Positions 22,106 to 31,142 of a stretch of 64,000 nucleotides of DNA are shown here, in pieces. The DNA lies in assembly GCF_014199595.1 (NCBI RefSeq), contig NZ_JACHNX010000006.1, positions 1 through 64,000 on the forward strand, written 5' to 3'. Position numbers and translations under genes: made by a program. The notes beneath the pieces were generated by a model. The model was given only the letters and a program-made list of their open reading frames with translations, was not told the DNA's origin and ran no database searches. Every line of letters begins with the position of its first letter. The stretch's first letter is position 1. The stretch comes from Sphingomonas yabuuchiae. Its GTDB lineage: Bacteria; Pseudomonadota; Alphaproteobacteria; Sphingomonadales; Sphingomonadaceae.

Positions 22106-23161
22106 TCAGGCGTCCTTCAGCAAGTTCTTGAGCGCCTGGCCGATACGGACCGGGCCGGGGAAATAGGCCCATTCCAGGCTGTGCGGATAGGGCGTGTCGA
22201 AGCCGGTCACGCGCGCGATCGGCGCTTCGAGGTGATAGAAACAGCGTTCCTGGACCAGCGCGGACAGCTCCGCGCCGTACCCGCCGGTCCGCGTCGCCTC
22301 GTGCACGATCATGCAGCGGCCGGTCTTCTTCACCGACGCCTCGATGGCTTCGATGTCGAGGGGGACGAGCGTGCGCAGGTCGATAATCTCGGCATCCACG
22401 CCCATATCGGCGACCACGGCGGCGCAGACATGGACCATCGTGCCGTAGCACAGGATCGTCACCGCCTCGCCGGCGCGCACCGTCGCCGCCTTGCCTAGCG
22501 GGATGCGGTAATAGCCGGTCGGCACCTCACCGCCGGGATGCTTGGACCAGTTCTCCGCCGGGCGATCCCAATGGCCGTTGAACGGACCGTTATAGATGCG
22601 CTTGGGTTCGAAGAAGAGGACGGGGTCATTGTCCTCGATCGCGGCGATCAGCAGCCCCTTGGCGTCATAGGGGGTCGCCGGGATCACCGTCTTGATGCCG
22701 GAAACGTGCGTGAAGATGCCCTCGGGCGACTGGCTGTGCGTCTGGCCGCCGAAGATTCCGCCACCAAAGGGCGAGCGCACGGTGATCGGCGCGGTGAACT
22801 CGCCCGCCGAGCGATAGCGCAGCCGTGCTGCCTCGCTGACCAGCTGGTCGAGCGCGGGGTAGATATAGTCGGCGAACTGGATTTCCGGCACCGGGCGCAG
22901 GCCATAGGCACCCATGCCGACCGCGACGCCGATGATGCCGCATTCGGTGATCGGCGTGTCGAACACGCGGGTCTTGCCATATTTCTTCTGCAGGCCAGCG
23001 GTGGCGCGGAAGACGCCGCCGAAATAGCCGACATCCTCGCCCATCACGACCACATCGGGGTCGCGCGCCATGACCACGTCCATGGCGGAGTTGATCGCCT
23101 GAATCATGTTCATGCGGGTGGTTTCGCCCGTTTCGGGCGCGGTTTCGGTGACTTCGTTCAC
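22106..23161 (-). CDS. bkdA2: branched-chain 2-oxoacid dehydrogenase E1 beta
   Basis: A 351-residue transketolase-like E1beta subunit. MNMIQAINSAMDVVMARDPD opens the pyrimidine-binding domain, with the conserved Glu in VVMGEDVGYFGGVFRAT and later FDTPITECGIIGVAVG; the C-terminal domain has RTLVPLDIEAIEASV and HEATRTGGYGAEL. With E1alpha it decarboxylates branched 2-oxoacids from Val, Leu and Ile. A GTG start at 23161 is listed; the ATG at residue 17 is a likely alternative. Operon order is E1alpha, E1beta, E2, with a repeat element in the E1alpha-E1beta gap. Confidence 0.93.
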   Translation of the reverse strand: MNEVTETAPETGETTRMNMIQAINSAMDVVMARDPDVVVMGEDVGYFGGVFRATAGLQKKYGKTRVFDTPITECGIIGVAVGMGAYGLRPVPEIQFADYIYPALDQLVSEAARLRYRSAGEFTAPITVRSPFGGGIFGGQTHSQSPEGIFTHVSGIKTVIPATPYDAKGLLIAAIEDNDPVLFFEPKRIYNGPFNGHWDRPAENWSKHPGGEVPTGYYRIPLGKAATVRAGEAVTILCYGTMVHVCAAVVADMGVDAEIIDLRTLVPLDIEAIEASVKKTGRCMIVHEATRTGGYGAELSALVQERCFYHLEAPIARVTGFDTPYPHSLEWAYFPGPVRIGQALKNLLKDA

Positions 23162-23184
23162 TGGACAAAACCCTTACCAGCACC

Positions 23185-23312
23185 GTTCCCCGGCGAAGGC
23201 CGGGGTCCAGTTGCGGTGTCATCGCGGCGGTGCGCGGCGGTTTGCCTCCCACGCGATGGCTTGGCGCGCCACAGGCTGCGAGGCGACTGGGCCCCGGCCT
23301 TCGCCGGGGAAC
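23185..23312. repeat. inverted repeat element (type 3) between E1 genes
   Basis: Near-perfect mirror arms, gttccccggcgaaggccggg and cccggccttcgccggggaac, flank a 70-base centre. The 128-base unit sits between the stop of E1alpha and the start of E1beta, within one operon, and would form a long stem in the mRNA. This could segment the transcript or slow its decay. Confidence 0.7.
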
Positions 23313-23324
23313 AGGGGGCGGCCA

Positions 23325-24620
23325 TTATTTCCGCGCCCATGGCCGTCCGCTCGCTTCTTCCTCGTCGAGCATCTGCTGGCGCTGCTCGCGTAAGTGCCAG
23401 GGCATCTCTTCGAAGACACCGTCGAACAGACTGTCGAGCGGCTGGTGCAGGCCGTGGCCGAGGATACCGTTCGCCTCGGCCGCCTTTTGCGCGGTGCGGA
23501 CCTCCTCGGCGACTTCGCGGTCTTGCGCGGCGTGGCGCTCTTCGTCCCATTCGCCCATGCCGATCAGGTGATCCTTCAACCGCCGGATCGGATCGCCGAG
23601 CGGCCAGGCCGTCGGCTCGCCTGCCGAGCGATACTGGGTCGGATCGTCCGAGGTGGAGTGCCCCTCGGTCCGATAGGTGAAATGCTCGATCAGCGTCGCG
23701 CCCTGATTGGTTCGCGCGCGCTCGGCGGCCCATTGGGTGGCGGCATAGACCGCCAGCGCGTCGTTGCCGTCGACCCGAAGGCCCGCAATGCCATAGCCGA
23801 TCGCCCGCGCGGCGAAGGTCGTCGCCTCCGCCCCCGCGAAACCCGAAAAGCTGGAGATCGCCCACTGGTTGTTGACGACGTTCATGACCACCGGCGCCCG
23901 GTAGACGGCGGCGAAGGTGCAGGCCGAGTGGAAGTCGCCCTCCGCCGTCGAGCCCTCGCCGCACCATACGGCGGCGATGCGGGTGTCGCCCTTGGCGGCC
24001 GAGGCCATCGCCCAGCCCACCGCCTGCGGATATTGCGTCGTCAGATTGCCCGAGATCGAGAAGAACCCGGCTTCCTTCGCCGAATACATGATGGGCAACT
24101 GCTTGCCGCCCAGCCGATCCGCGCTGTTGGAATAGATCTGGTTCATCATGTCGACCAGCGGCCAGTCGCGCGCGATCAACAACCCCTGCTGGCGATAGGA
24201 GGGGAAGCACATATCCTCATAATCCAGCGCATGGGCGGCGGCGACCGCGACCGCCTCCTCGCCCAGCGCCTTCATGTAGAAGCTGGTCTTGCCCTGACGC
24301 TGGGCACGGAACATGCGCTCGTCAAAGGCGCGGAGCAGCACCATGTGGCGCAGCATGCGGCGGAGGCGATCGGGCGAGAGCCGGGGGTCCCAGGGGCCGA
24401 CGGCGCGCCCCTCGTCATCCAGCACGCGCACGAGCGTATAGGCGAGTTCGTGGAAGCTGTCGGCGGGCGCGGCGGTGTCCGGGCGGCGCTGGGCACCGGC
24501 GGGCGGAACCTCGACACTGGCGAAGTCGACCGCATCGCCCGGCCGGAATTTCGGCTCAGGGACATGCAGCTGCAACGGGGCCAGGTTGGCGCGCGAAATG
24601 CCTTCTGGCGGCACGGCCAT
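23325..24620 (-). CDS. bkdA1: branched-chain 2-oxoacid dehydrogenase E1 alpha
   Basis: A 431-residue TPP-dependent E1alpha. The TPP motif GDTRIAAVWCGEGSTAEGDF, then NVVNNQWAISS, lies at about residues 200-240; the phosphorylation-loop region TYRTEGHSTSDDPTQYRS carries the conserved active-site His. The long N-terminal extension (to about residue 75) marks the branched-chain rather than pyruvate type. AGGAG 8 bases before the ATG supports the start. It leads the operon. No dedicated regulator is seen next to it. Confidence 0.93.
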   Translation of the reverse strand: MAVPPEGISRANLAPLQLHVPEPKFRPGDAVDFASVEVPPAGAQRRPDTAAPADSFHELAYTLVRVLDDEGRAVGPWDPRLSPDRLRRMLRHMVLLRAFDERMFRAQRQGKTSFYMKALGEEAVAVAAAHALDYEDMCFPSYRQQGLLIARDWPLVDMMNQIYSNSADRLGGKQLPIMYSAKEAGFFSISGNLTTQYPQAVGWAMASAAKGDTRIAAVWCGEGSTAEGDFHSACTFAAVYRAPVVMNVVNNQWAISSFSGFAGAEATTFAARAIGYGIAGLRVDGNDALAVYAATQWAAERARTNQGATLIEHFTYRTEGHSTSDDPTQYRSAGEPTAWPLGDPIRRLKDHLIGMGEWDEERHAAQDREVAEEVRTAQKAAEANGILGHGLHQPLDSLFDGVFEEMPWHLREQRQQMLDEEEASGRPWARK

Positions 24621-24761
24621 GCTCTCTCCTCAACGCTTCGCCCGATTCATGTCGGGTCGTTGCTATCTTTCAACCGGATGACATTTTATTTCAAGCGCCT
24701 TTTGGGCGCTTCGTCCGGCGTAACGCGTCGAGTTGTGGTGTTTTTCCTCGTCCACCTCAAT

Positions 24762-24856
24762 CACCCTCACCCTTCCGGCACTTCGCGCCCCCTCCCTCTC
24801 CCACCGGGAGAGGGAAGGGGCCCGCCCGCCGCAAGCGGGTGGGAAGGGTGAGGGTG
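24762..24856. repeat. REP-like doublet upstream of E1 alpha
   Basis: Ends caccctcaccctt and aagggtgagggtg are exact mirror copies; the centre holds ccctctcccaccgggagagg and cccgcccgccgcaagcgggt palindromes. It lies in the 243-base divergent gap between the esterase stop and the bkd operon start, and could act as the esterase's terminator. Nothing else is seen in this gap beyond likely bkd promoter sequence. Confidence 0.7.
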
Positions 24857-24863
24857 TTTCAGA

Positions 24864-26837
24864 TCAATTCCCCGTAATCACCGCCTCGAACGGCACCACC
24901 GGATGCGGCGCTTCGTCATAGAAATTGACCACCGGCGCATCGGCCCAGGCATAGCGCACGCGGACATCGCCTGGCCGCGCATCGGCCAGCCGAACCTCCG
25001 CCCCGTTCACGCTTGCATTCGCATAACGACATGCGCTCGCATCGCACAGCTCGAACCCGATCGGCGAGCCTGCGCTCCACGCATGAAGTGCGCCCTGCAC
25101 CCCGTTGAAGCGCAGCACGACCTCGCCCCCCGCGCGGGTGGCCGAGGCGATCATGGGCCCGGACGCATTGGCGCGATCGCCCGCCTCCAGGCGGCCTTGG
25201 GCAAAGACCAGCCGCTTGGCGAGTTCGTTCTTGTCCGCCGGGTGGATGTCGTTGCGCACGCCGATGTCGATCGTCGTCGCGAGCGCCGCATGCGCATCAC
25301 GCAGCACCGCCAGACGCTGCGTCTCGCGCAGGGCCGCCCAGGCGCTGTTCTCGATCTTCACCGGCGGCGCACCGAAATTGGCGAGCTGGACGATCAGGAA
25401 CGGCAGTTCGGGGCTCTGGAACTGCCGTCGCCAGCCGGTCATCAACGCCGCCAGCCGGTCGCCATAATCGGCGCGGCCGACATCGGATTCGCCCTGATAC
25501 CAGGCGACGCCCTTCAACCCGATCGGTCCCAAAGGGGCGATCATGCCATTGTATAGCGTTCCCAGCCCCGCATGGCTTTCCCAGGGGCTGCGCGGATAAC
25601 TCTGGTCATTCGCCTTATAGACCGAATAGCGCCAGCCGGTGCCGAGCGGGATCGGCTGGCCGCCCGCAGGCGTGAACTGGATCCTGTCACCGGGGCCGAA
25701 CATGCCGCCCGGGCCATAGGTGTCGCCCAGCCCGACGAGGATCTCGTTGCGGCCCTTCTTCAATGCCGAGCGCGGCACGGTGTAGCGCCGCCAGTCGCCC
25801 CAGCCGAAGGTCGCGCCGACGACCACGCCATTGACCCAGACGGTGTCGAGCTCGTCGATCCCGGCCAGTTCGATCACGCCGTCACCGGTCGGGGCTTGGG
25901 CCAAGTCGAAACCCTGCCGGAACCACACCAGCCCGTTATAGTCGGCGAGTTCGGGCACGCCCCATTCCTCCCACGGGCCGAATTTGGGCACCGGGGTCCA
26001 GTTCAGCCGGTCGGGGGCATTCCACGGCTCTTGCCCGCGTTTCGTCCCGCTCGCCTTGCGCCACCATTCGCCCCAGCGGTCGCCGAACGCGCGCAAGCCC
26101 GCCGCATGGTCGCGGGCATAGAGCGCCAGCAGGTCGGCATCGGCGGACAGGCCGGGCAGCTTGCGCGCGTCGGTCGCGGCGATCCAGGGCAGGATCTTGG
26201 TCCCACCCCAGCTCGAATCGATCGCGCCCATCGGCACATTCGCCTTGGCCGCCAGATCCTTGACCATCAGATAGCAGGCGGCCGAAAAGTCGGCGACACT
26301 GGCGGGCGAGACGGCGGCCCAGACCGGGCGCTTCTCGAGCGGTTCGTCGGCGGACAGGCCGACATGATGCGCGATATCGAGCAGGCGGATACGGTCATTG
26401 GCCGCGCCCTTGACCAGCCCCTCGCCGTTCAGCGCCTGCTTGGTCGGATATTCCATGTTGGACTGGCCCGAACACAGCCAGACATCGCCGACCAGCAGGT
26501 CGTCCATCGTGTCGACAGCGCCGTCCTTGCCCGTCGCGGTCAGCGTCAGCGGGGTGGCGGTCGCCGCCATGGCGGGCAGGGTCGCGCGCCAACGGCCCTT
26601 GGCATCGGCGGTCGCGGTGGCGCTGGCACCACCCAGCGTCACGGTGACGCCCTCGCCCGCATCGGCCGCGCCCTCGACGACGATCGGGCGGTCGCGCTGG
26701 AGGACGGCATGGGCGCTCATCGGGGTCAGGATGCGCGGTCGCGCCTCCGCCATGACGGGCCAGGCCGCCGCCGTGCCCAGCAGCAACGCCAAACCCACAC
26801 GCCGCCCGGCGCCGGACCATGAATGCCCCATCCGCAT
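24864..26837 (-). CDS. CE20-like acetylesterase (annotated as sialate O-acetylesterase)
   Basis: A 657-residue exported SGNH-type esterase. Signal peptide at residues 1-31 (LALLLGTAAAWPVMAEA); a beta-domain (32-115); catalytic Ser126 in CSGQSNMEYP; SSWGGTKILPW; an inserted jelly-roll domain (about 300-410; YNGLVWFRQGFDLAQAPTGD); then GVAWYQGESDVG and the Asp-x-x-His in NDIHPADKNELAKR. The SGNH core broken by an inserted sugar-binding-like domain matches CE20, whose founder (Xanthomonas XaeA) removes acetyl groups from xyloglucan. The sialate label is unlikely to be right here. Substrate is inference from the glycan locus at 44-58 kb. Confidence 0.8.
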   Translation of the reverse strand: MRMGHSWSGAGRRVGLALLLGTAAAWPVMAEARPRILTPMSAHAVLQRDRPIVVEGAADAGEGVTVTLGGASATATADAKGRWRATLPAMAATATPLTLTATGKDGAVDTMDDLLVGDVWLCSGQSNMEYPTKQALNGEGLVKGAANDRIRLLDIAHHVGLSADEPLEKRPVWAAVSPASVADFSAACYLMVKDLAAKANVPMGAIDSSWGGTKILPWIAATDARKLPGLSADADLLALYARDHAAGLRAFGDRWGEWWRKASGTKRGQEPWNAPDRLNWTPVPKFGPWEEWGVPELADYNGLVWFRQGFDLAQAPTGDGVIELAGIDELDTVWVNGVVVGATFGWGDWRRYTVPRSALKKGRNEILVGLGDTYGPGGMFGPGDRIQFTPAGGQPIPLGTGWRYSVYKANDQSYPRSPWESHAGLGTLYNGMIAPLGPIGLKGVAWYQGESDVGRADYGDRLAALMTGWRRQFQSPELPFLIVQLANFGAPPVKIENSAWAALRETQRLAVLRDAHAALATTIDIGVRNDIHPADKNELAKRLVFAQGRLEAGDRANASGPMIASATRAGGEVVLRFNGVQGALHAWSAGSPIGFELCDASACRYANASVNGAEVRLADARPGDVRVRYAWADAPVVNFYDEAPHPVVPFEAVITGN

Positions 26838-26915
26838 GTCATCCCTCTCCTATGCCCGGCGAAACCACCATTCCGTGCCGCCAAGGCTCGTATCGCGATC
26901 ATAGGAGCGGGCAAA

Positions 26916-26930
26916 TGATAACGCTATCGG
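26916..26930. promoter_or_regulatory. LacI-type operator candidate upstream of esterase
   Basis: The near-palindrome gataacgctatc (with TG before and GG after) lies about 80 bases upstream of the esterase start. LacI-family operators often have this AACGCT or ACCGCT-type central CG with symmetric arms. It differs from the perfect site at 57485, so the same regulator is not assured. Confidence 0.4.
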
Positions 26931-26946
26931 GAAACGATGTTCACCA

Positions 26947-26969
26947 TTCCTCCCCTGGAAGGGGAGGAA
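26947..26969 (-). terminator. terminator-like hairpin after EEP gene
   Basis: A perfect 10-bp stem (ttcctcccct / aggggaggaa) with a 3-base loop begins 10 bases after the stop codon of the EEP-family gene (minus strand). There is no long T-run. The same ttcctcccc / ggggaggaa stem recurs at 30153. Confidence 0.5.
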
Positions 26970-26978
26970 CGGATTTGG

Positions 26979-27866
26979 TCAGCGCGTCTCATCCTCGAAC
27001 GTCAGCGTCGCTGCGACCGGGAAATGATCCGAGGGATAGGTCTTGCCCCGGTGATAGCTATCGGTCGCGATCGCCTGCGTGCGGAAGCCGCTCACGAACA
27101 GATAGTCGATGCGCCGGTCGGGCGTGCCGGTGAAGTCGTGAAAGGTCATCTCCGGCCCCTCGCGCCGCGCGGCGGCGGGCCAGGCGTCGGTCAGCGTCGC
27201 CGCAAAACGGCGATAGGCGGCCGTATCCGGCCGAGCGTTCATGTCGCCCGCCACCACCACCGGCAGGTCCTTTGCCAGCGCGGGCAACCGCGCCAGGATC
27301 AGCGCCGCCGCCTTGTCGCGCGCTTCGGCATCCTCGTCGCGGTGGGCCAGATGCGTGTCGAGGAACAGGAAGCGATGCGGCTTCTCCCCCTTGGTCTCGA
27401 ACACCGCCCAGTTCGCCATGCGCGGCAGGTCGGTGCCCCAGCTCTGGCTGCCGACGACGTCCGGCGTTTCGGACAGCCAGAAATCGCCATGCTCGACCAG
27501 GGTCAGCCGGTCTGGGCGATAGAGGATGCCCATATGCTCATTGTCATGCCCGCCCCGCCGGTCGCGCCCGAACCAGCGATAGCCGGGCAGCGCATGGGTC
27601 AGGTCGTCGCCCTGCCGCTGGAGCAGTTCCTGCGTGCCGATCACATCGGGCGCGGCGCGGCGGATCAGTTCGACCATCACCGGCCGCCGCACTGCCCAGC
27701 GCGTCGCACCCTCGTCCGAGGCATAGCGTATGTTAAAGGTCATGACCCTGATCGGTTCGGGGATCGGTTCGGGGATCGGTTCGGCCATCGCCCCCGTCGC
27801 CGCGAACAGCCCCGCCGCCGCCATCGCCACACCCCAAATCGTCCGCCGCACCACCGTCATTCCCAT
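26979..27866 (-). CDS. endonuclease/exonuclease/phosphatase family protein
   Basis: A 295-residue exported EEP-fold protein. Signal peptide (VAMAAAGLFAATGAMA) then VMTFNIRYASDEG, metal Glu in VIGTQELLQRQ, LDTHLAHRDEDA, VVAGDMNARPDTAAY, RIDYLFV and YPSDHFPVAATL. These are the metal and phosphate-handling residues of the fold. Periplasmic family members hydrolyse phosphodiesters or act on lipids; the substrate here is unknown. Just after the signal peptide a 12-bp triplicated repeat encodes EPIPEPIPEPIR. Confidence 0.88.
   Translation of the reverse strand: MGMTVVRRTIWGVAMAAAGLFAATGAMAEPIPEPIPEPIRVMTFNIRYASDEGATRWAVRRPVMVELIRRAAPDVIGTQELLQRQGDDLTHALPGYRWFGRDRRGGHDNEHMGILYRPDRLTLVEHGDFWLSETPDVVGSQSWGTDLPRMANWAVFETKGEKPHRFLFLDTHLAHRDEDAEARDKAAALILARLPALAKDLPVVVAGDMNARPDTAAYRRFAATLTDAWPAAARREGPEMTFHDFTGTPDRRIDYLFVSGFRTQAIATDSYHRGKTYPSDHFPVAATLTFEDETR
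27750..27784. repeat. 12-bp tandem repeat within EEP gene
   Basis: gatcggttcggg is repeated almost three times head to tail, encoding the EPIPEPIPEPI run after the signal peptide cleavage site on the other strand. Such in-frame multiples can change in copy number and lengthen the mature N-terminus. Confidence 0.6.
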
Positions 27867-27989
27867 TACCCCTCATAGACTTACACCATGGCGCAACGCC
27901 GCCCGCGGGTCATGGCTGCATCACATGGCATGCGCGTGACACGCTTCGTCATCACGCCGCCAAAACCAAAACAGGTCCAATTTCTGATT

Positions 27990-28008
27990 GAGAGTTATTA
28001 GCATTATC
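27990..28008. promoter_or_regulatory. Fur box candidate (TBDR 1)
   Basis: The 19-mer gagagttattagcattatc reads on the minus strand as gataatgctaataactctc, 15 of 19 positions matching the classical GATAATGATAATCATTATC. It lies 38 bases upstream of the receptor ATG. It predicts iron-dependent repression. Confidence 0.6.
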
Positions 28009-28045
28009 GATATTGGCCGCGCCGAAATCGATTGGGGGGCCGTAT

Positions 28046-30142
28046 ATGTCGAAGGTAATCTGGCGCGCGATTCTGCTGGCCGGAGTGGCGATCAGCCAGG
28101 GTGCGGTGGCGCAGACGCTGGCCGCCCCGGTCGATGGCGGCAGCGACGATCAGAAGGATATCGTCGTCACGGCCTTGCGTGACGCCAATGCCAGCATCAC
28201 CGGCACCGACACCGCGCCCAACCGCTATCCCCAGTCCCTGCGCGTCATCGACCGTGCGATCATCGACCGGACCGGCGCGACGCGACTGGACGATACGATC
28301 GACCTGGCGGGCGGCGTATCGCGGCAGAACGACTTTGGCGGGCTGTGGGACAAATATGCCATTCGCGGCTTTGCCGGCAACGAGAATAGCGGCCCCGATA
28401 TCCTCATCAACCGCTTCAGCAGCAATCTGGGCTTCAACGCGCCGGTCGATGTCGCCACGGTCGAACGCTTCGAATTCCTGAAGGGCGCCGCCGCCGCGCT
28501 GTCGGGCCTGGGCGAGCCGGGCGGGTCGCTGAACATCGTTACCAAGGCGCCTACGCCCACCCGCCAGGGCGAGGCCTCGCTCAGCTATGGCAGCTGGAAC
28601 CGGGTGCGGGCGACCGGCGATATCAGCGGCCCGGTGACGAGCACCCTGTCGGCGCGACTGATCGGCGTGGCGGAGGAAGGCGACAGCTTTCGTGATACCG
28701 TCCACACCGACCGCCTGCTGATCGCGCCGTCCTTGTCGTTCACGCCGAGCCAGGATCTGCGCTTCCTCTATCAGGGCGAGTTCATGCGCAACCGCGCGCC
28801 GATCGACCGCGGCGTGGCGGCGATCAGGGGCAATGCGCGTGCGATGGACCGGGACACCTTCCTGGGCGAGCCCGCCGATGGCCGCATGACCCAGCGTATG
28901 CTGTGGCAGCAGGGCAGCGTCTTCGCCGCGCTGAGCGACCGCATCTCGCTGGAAGCCGGGCTGTCGAGCCGCGACGGCTTCCTGACCGGCTATGCGACCC
29001 AGATCGATTTCGGCGCGCGGGGGGTGCAGGCCGATGGCCGGACGATCGGCCGGTCGCGGCGCTTCCACGACTTTCGCTGGCAGGACCTGACGGCGCGGGC
29101 GGAGCTGACCGCCAAAGTCGACTGGCTGGGCCTGTCGCACGACATCCGCGTCGGGGTGGACCGGGTGCGCCACGGCCTGGACTTCCGCATGGACCAGGCG
29201 CGCGGCCGGCCGGGCGCGCCGATCCTGACCATCGACGCCTTCAACCCTGTCTATGGCCAGCCGCTGCCGGTACCCACGGCGTTTCAGGACCGTCACCACG
29301 CCTTCCGCAGCGAAAGCATCTATGCGCAGGACCTGATCCGCTTCGGCGACTTCACCGCGCTGGTCGGCGCGCGCTGGAACAATTTCCGCGAGACGATGAC
29401 CAATTATGTGCGCGGCAATCTGGTCCTCGACACCGTCGATCGCGGCATCACGCCGCGCGCCGCGCTGACCTGGGCGGCGAGTCCGCAATTTTCGCTGTTC
29501 ACCAGCTGGGGCCAGTCGCTGCGCCTCAACCCCTCGGACGGGGTCAGCAGCTTCGATGCCGAGCGCAGCAGCTCGACCGAGGTCGGCGCCAAGTACAGCC
29601 TCTTCGGCGGCGCGCTGACCGGCCAGACCGCGCTGTTCACCATGACCAAGCGCAACGTGCTGAACCCCAATGCCATCGACGTCTTCGTCAAAACGCAGAT
29701 CGGCCGCCAGCGGTCGCGGGGCGTCGAGACGGTCGCCGACCTGCACCTGACCGGCGGGCTGACCGGCACCGCCACCTATACCTATACCGATGCGACCGTG
29801 CGCAACGACAAGAATGCCGCGCTGATCGGCACGATGCTGTCCAACGTGCCCAAGCATCTGGCGGCGCTCGACCTGCATCAGCGGCTGGGCACGGTGACGC
29901 TGGGCGGCGGCGTGACGCATGTGGGTGCGCGCAACGGCGATCCGTTCGCCAGCGGCTATCGCCTGCCCGCCTATACCATCGCGCGGCTGGATGCGAGCTG
30001 GGCGGTGAACCCGCGCTTCGATGTGCGGCTCGACCTCGAGAACCTGTTCGACACCTATTACATCGCCAGCAGCTATGCCGATGTGTGGACGATGCCGGGC
30101 GCGCCGCGCAACGTTCGCGTGACGCTCAGGGGGCGGTTCTGA
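28046..30142 (+). CDS. TonB-dependent siderophore receptor
   Basis: A 698-residue outer-membrane receptor from ATG 28046 (MSKVIWRAILLAGVAISQGA), with signal peptide (1-22), plug domain (about 50-190; PQSLRVIDRAIIDRTGATRL, AIRGFAGNENSGPDI), and a 22-strand barrel ending in the outer-membrane Phe (VTLRGRF). Siderophore-type plug motifs such as LGEPGGSLNIVTKAPT are present. It imports ferric siderophores with TonB energy. The receptor lies alone, with a Fur box 38 bases upstream and a hairpin after its stop. Its ligand is unknown. Confidence 0.9.
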   Translation: MSKVIWRAILLAGVAISQGAVAQTLAAPVDGGSDDQKDIVVTALRDANASITGTDTAPNRYPQSLRVIDRAIIDRTGATRLDDTIDLAGGVSRQNDFGGLWDKYAIRGFAGNENSGPDILINRFSSNLGFNAPVDVATVERFEFLKGAAAALSGLGEPGGSLNIVTKAPTPTRQGEASLSYGSWNRVRATGDISGPVTSTLSARLIGVAEEGDSFRDTVHTDRLLIAPSLSFTPSQDLRFLYQGEFMRNRAPIDRGVAAIRGNARAMDRDTFLGEPADGRMTQRMLWQQGSVFAALSDRISLEAGLSSRDGFLTGYATQIDFGARGVQADGRTIGRSRRFHDFRWQDLTARAELTAKVDWLGLSHDIRVGVDRVRHGLDFRMDQARGRPGAPILTIDAFNPVYGQPLPVPTAFQDRHHAFRSESIYAQDLIRFGDFTALVGARWNNFRETMTNYVRGNLVLDTVDRGITPRAALTWAASPQFSLFTSWGQSLRLNPSDGVSSFDAERSSSTEVGAKYSLFGGALTGQTALFTMTKRNVLNPNAIDVFVKTQIGRQRSRGVETVADLHLTGGLTGTATYTYTDATVRNDKNAALIGTMLSNVPKHLAALDLHQRLGTVTLGGGVTHVGARNGDPFASGYRLPAYTIARLDASWAVNPRFDVRLDLENLFDTYYIASSYADVWTMPGAPRNVRVTLRGRF

Positions 30143-30152
30143 ACTGATCCTG

Positions 30153-30175
30153 TTCCTCCCCTTGCAGGGGAGGAA
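30153..30175. terminator. shared terminator hairpin between TBDR 1 and apbE
   Basis: A perfect 9-bp stem (ttcctcccc / ggggaggaa) with a 5-base loop separates the two convergent genes and is followed by AAATTA. It can serve both directions. Confidence 0.6.
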
Positions 30176-30177
30176 AA

Positions 30178-31140
30178 TTAGGCGATCAGCGCCTGAAGAG
30201 GCTCGGTCAGAACCTCTTCCACCCCGTCACCCCGACGAACCAGGATGCGTGCCGCGACCTGCATCGGGGCCAGCGCCGACAGGTCGGGGAACAACACCGC
30301 GACGGCGGTCGCCAGCGCATCGGCGAGCATCGCGGTCTCGGCGATGACATGGACCGCGATCACGCCGTTGGTCGGCGGACGGCCGGTGCGGGGGTCCAGG
30401 CCATGTTCGCCCTTGCGATAGGTCCCGCTGCCCGCCACCGCCATCTGGTGCAGCGCCACGCGCATCGGCGGCAGATCGACGCCCGGCGGGGTTTCGAGGT
30501 CGACCCACCAGGGATCGCCATCGGGCCGCATGCCGCGCCCGACCAGTTCGCCGCCCACCTCGACCAGACAATGCCGAAAGCCCAGCCCCGCCAGCATGTC
30601 GGCGACCGCATCGGCGGCATAGCCCTTGGCGATGCCCGACAGGTCGAGCGCGACGCCGCCCGGCTGCCACAGCGTCGCCCCTTCGGCATTCCAGCGCAGA
30701 TGCCGCCAGCCGCTGCTGGACCGGGCCTGCTTGATCGCCGCCGCATCGGGCTCGGGTTGCGGGCCCTTCGGCCCATGGCCCCAGAGATCGACCAGATGGC
30801 CGATCGCCGGATCGAAGGCACCGCCGCTCAGCGCCGCGACGCGCAACCCCGTGTCGATGACCGCCGCGAAATCGGGTGGCAGCCTGCACCAGCTATCCGG
30901 TGCCGAACGGTTGAATCGCGAAAGCACGGAATCCGGTGCCCAGTGACTCATCTGCGCGACCAGATCATCGAGCCGTGCCTGGACGGTCGCGCCGACGCCT
31001 TGCGCGCCGGGCACGTCGCAAGTGGCATAGAGCACCCGCCACATCGTCCCCATCGTCTCGCCGCCCAGCGTGACGATGGCCGCCGGATCGCCGTTCGCCA
31101 CGGCGTTCGGGTCGATCCGGGGCGGCAGGACGATGCGCAT
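30178..31140 (-). CDS. apbE: FAD:protein FMN transferase (ApbE)
   Basis: A 320-residue ApbE enzyme, which covalently attaches FMN from FAD to a Thr/Ser in target proteins. Motifs: GGETMGTMWRVLY, MSHWAPDSVLSRFN, DLSGIAKGYAADAV, CLVEVGGELVGRG, GTYRKGEHGLDPRTGRPP with the conserved Lys/His-Asp. No obvious lipobox. It closes the iron-linked operon, and the DUF2271 protein four genes into the operon is the likely substrate, since it carries an SGAT motif. A second likely role is to serve other flavoproteins in the cell. Confidence 0.93.
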   Translation of the reverse strand: MRIVLPPRIDPNAVANGDPAAIVTLGGETMGTMWRVLYATCDVPGAQGVGATVQARLDDLVAQMSHWAPDSVLSRFNRSAPDSWCRLPPDFAAVIDTGLRVAALSGGAFDPAIGHLVDLWGHGPKGPQPEPDAAAIKQARSSSGWRHLRWNAEGATLWQPGGVALDLSGIAKGYAADAVADMLAGLGFRHCLVEVGGELVGRGMRPDGDPWWVDLETPPGVDLPPMRVALHQMAVAGSGTYRKGEHGLDPRTGRPPTNGVIAVHVIAETAMLADALATAVAVLFPDLSALAPMQVAARILVRRGDGVEEVLTEPLQALIA

Positions 31141-31142
31141 GG

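Noticed and set aside
24864-26837. True sialic acid metabolism for the sialate-O-acetylesterase-like gene
   Set aside because: No sialic acid genes lie nearby, and the SGNH core with inserted domain fits CE20 xyloglucan-type esterases better.
28004-29920. A 638-codon ORF antisense to TBDR 1
   Set aside because: The TBDR on the plus strand has signal peptide, plug and terminal Phe; the antisense frame has no recognisable domain.
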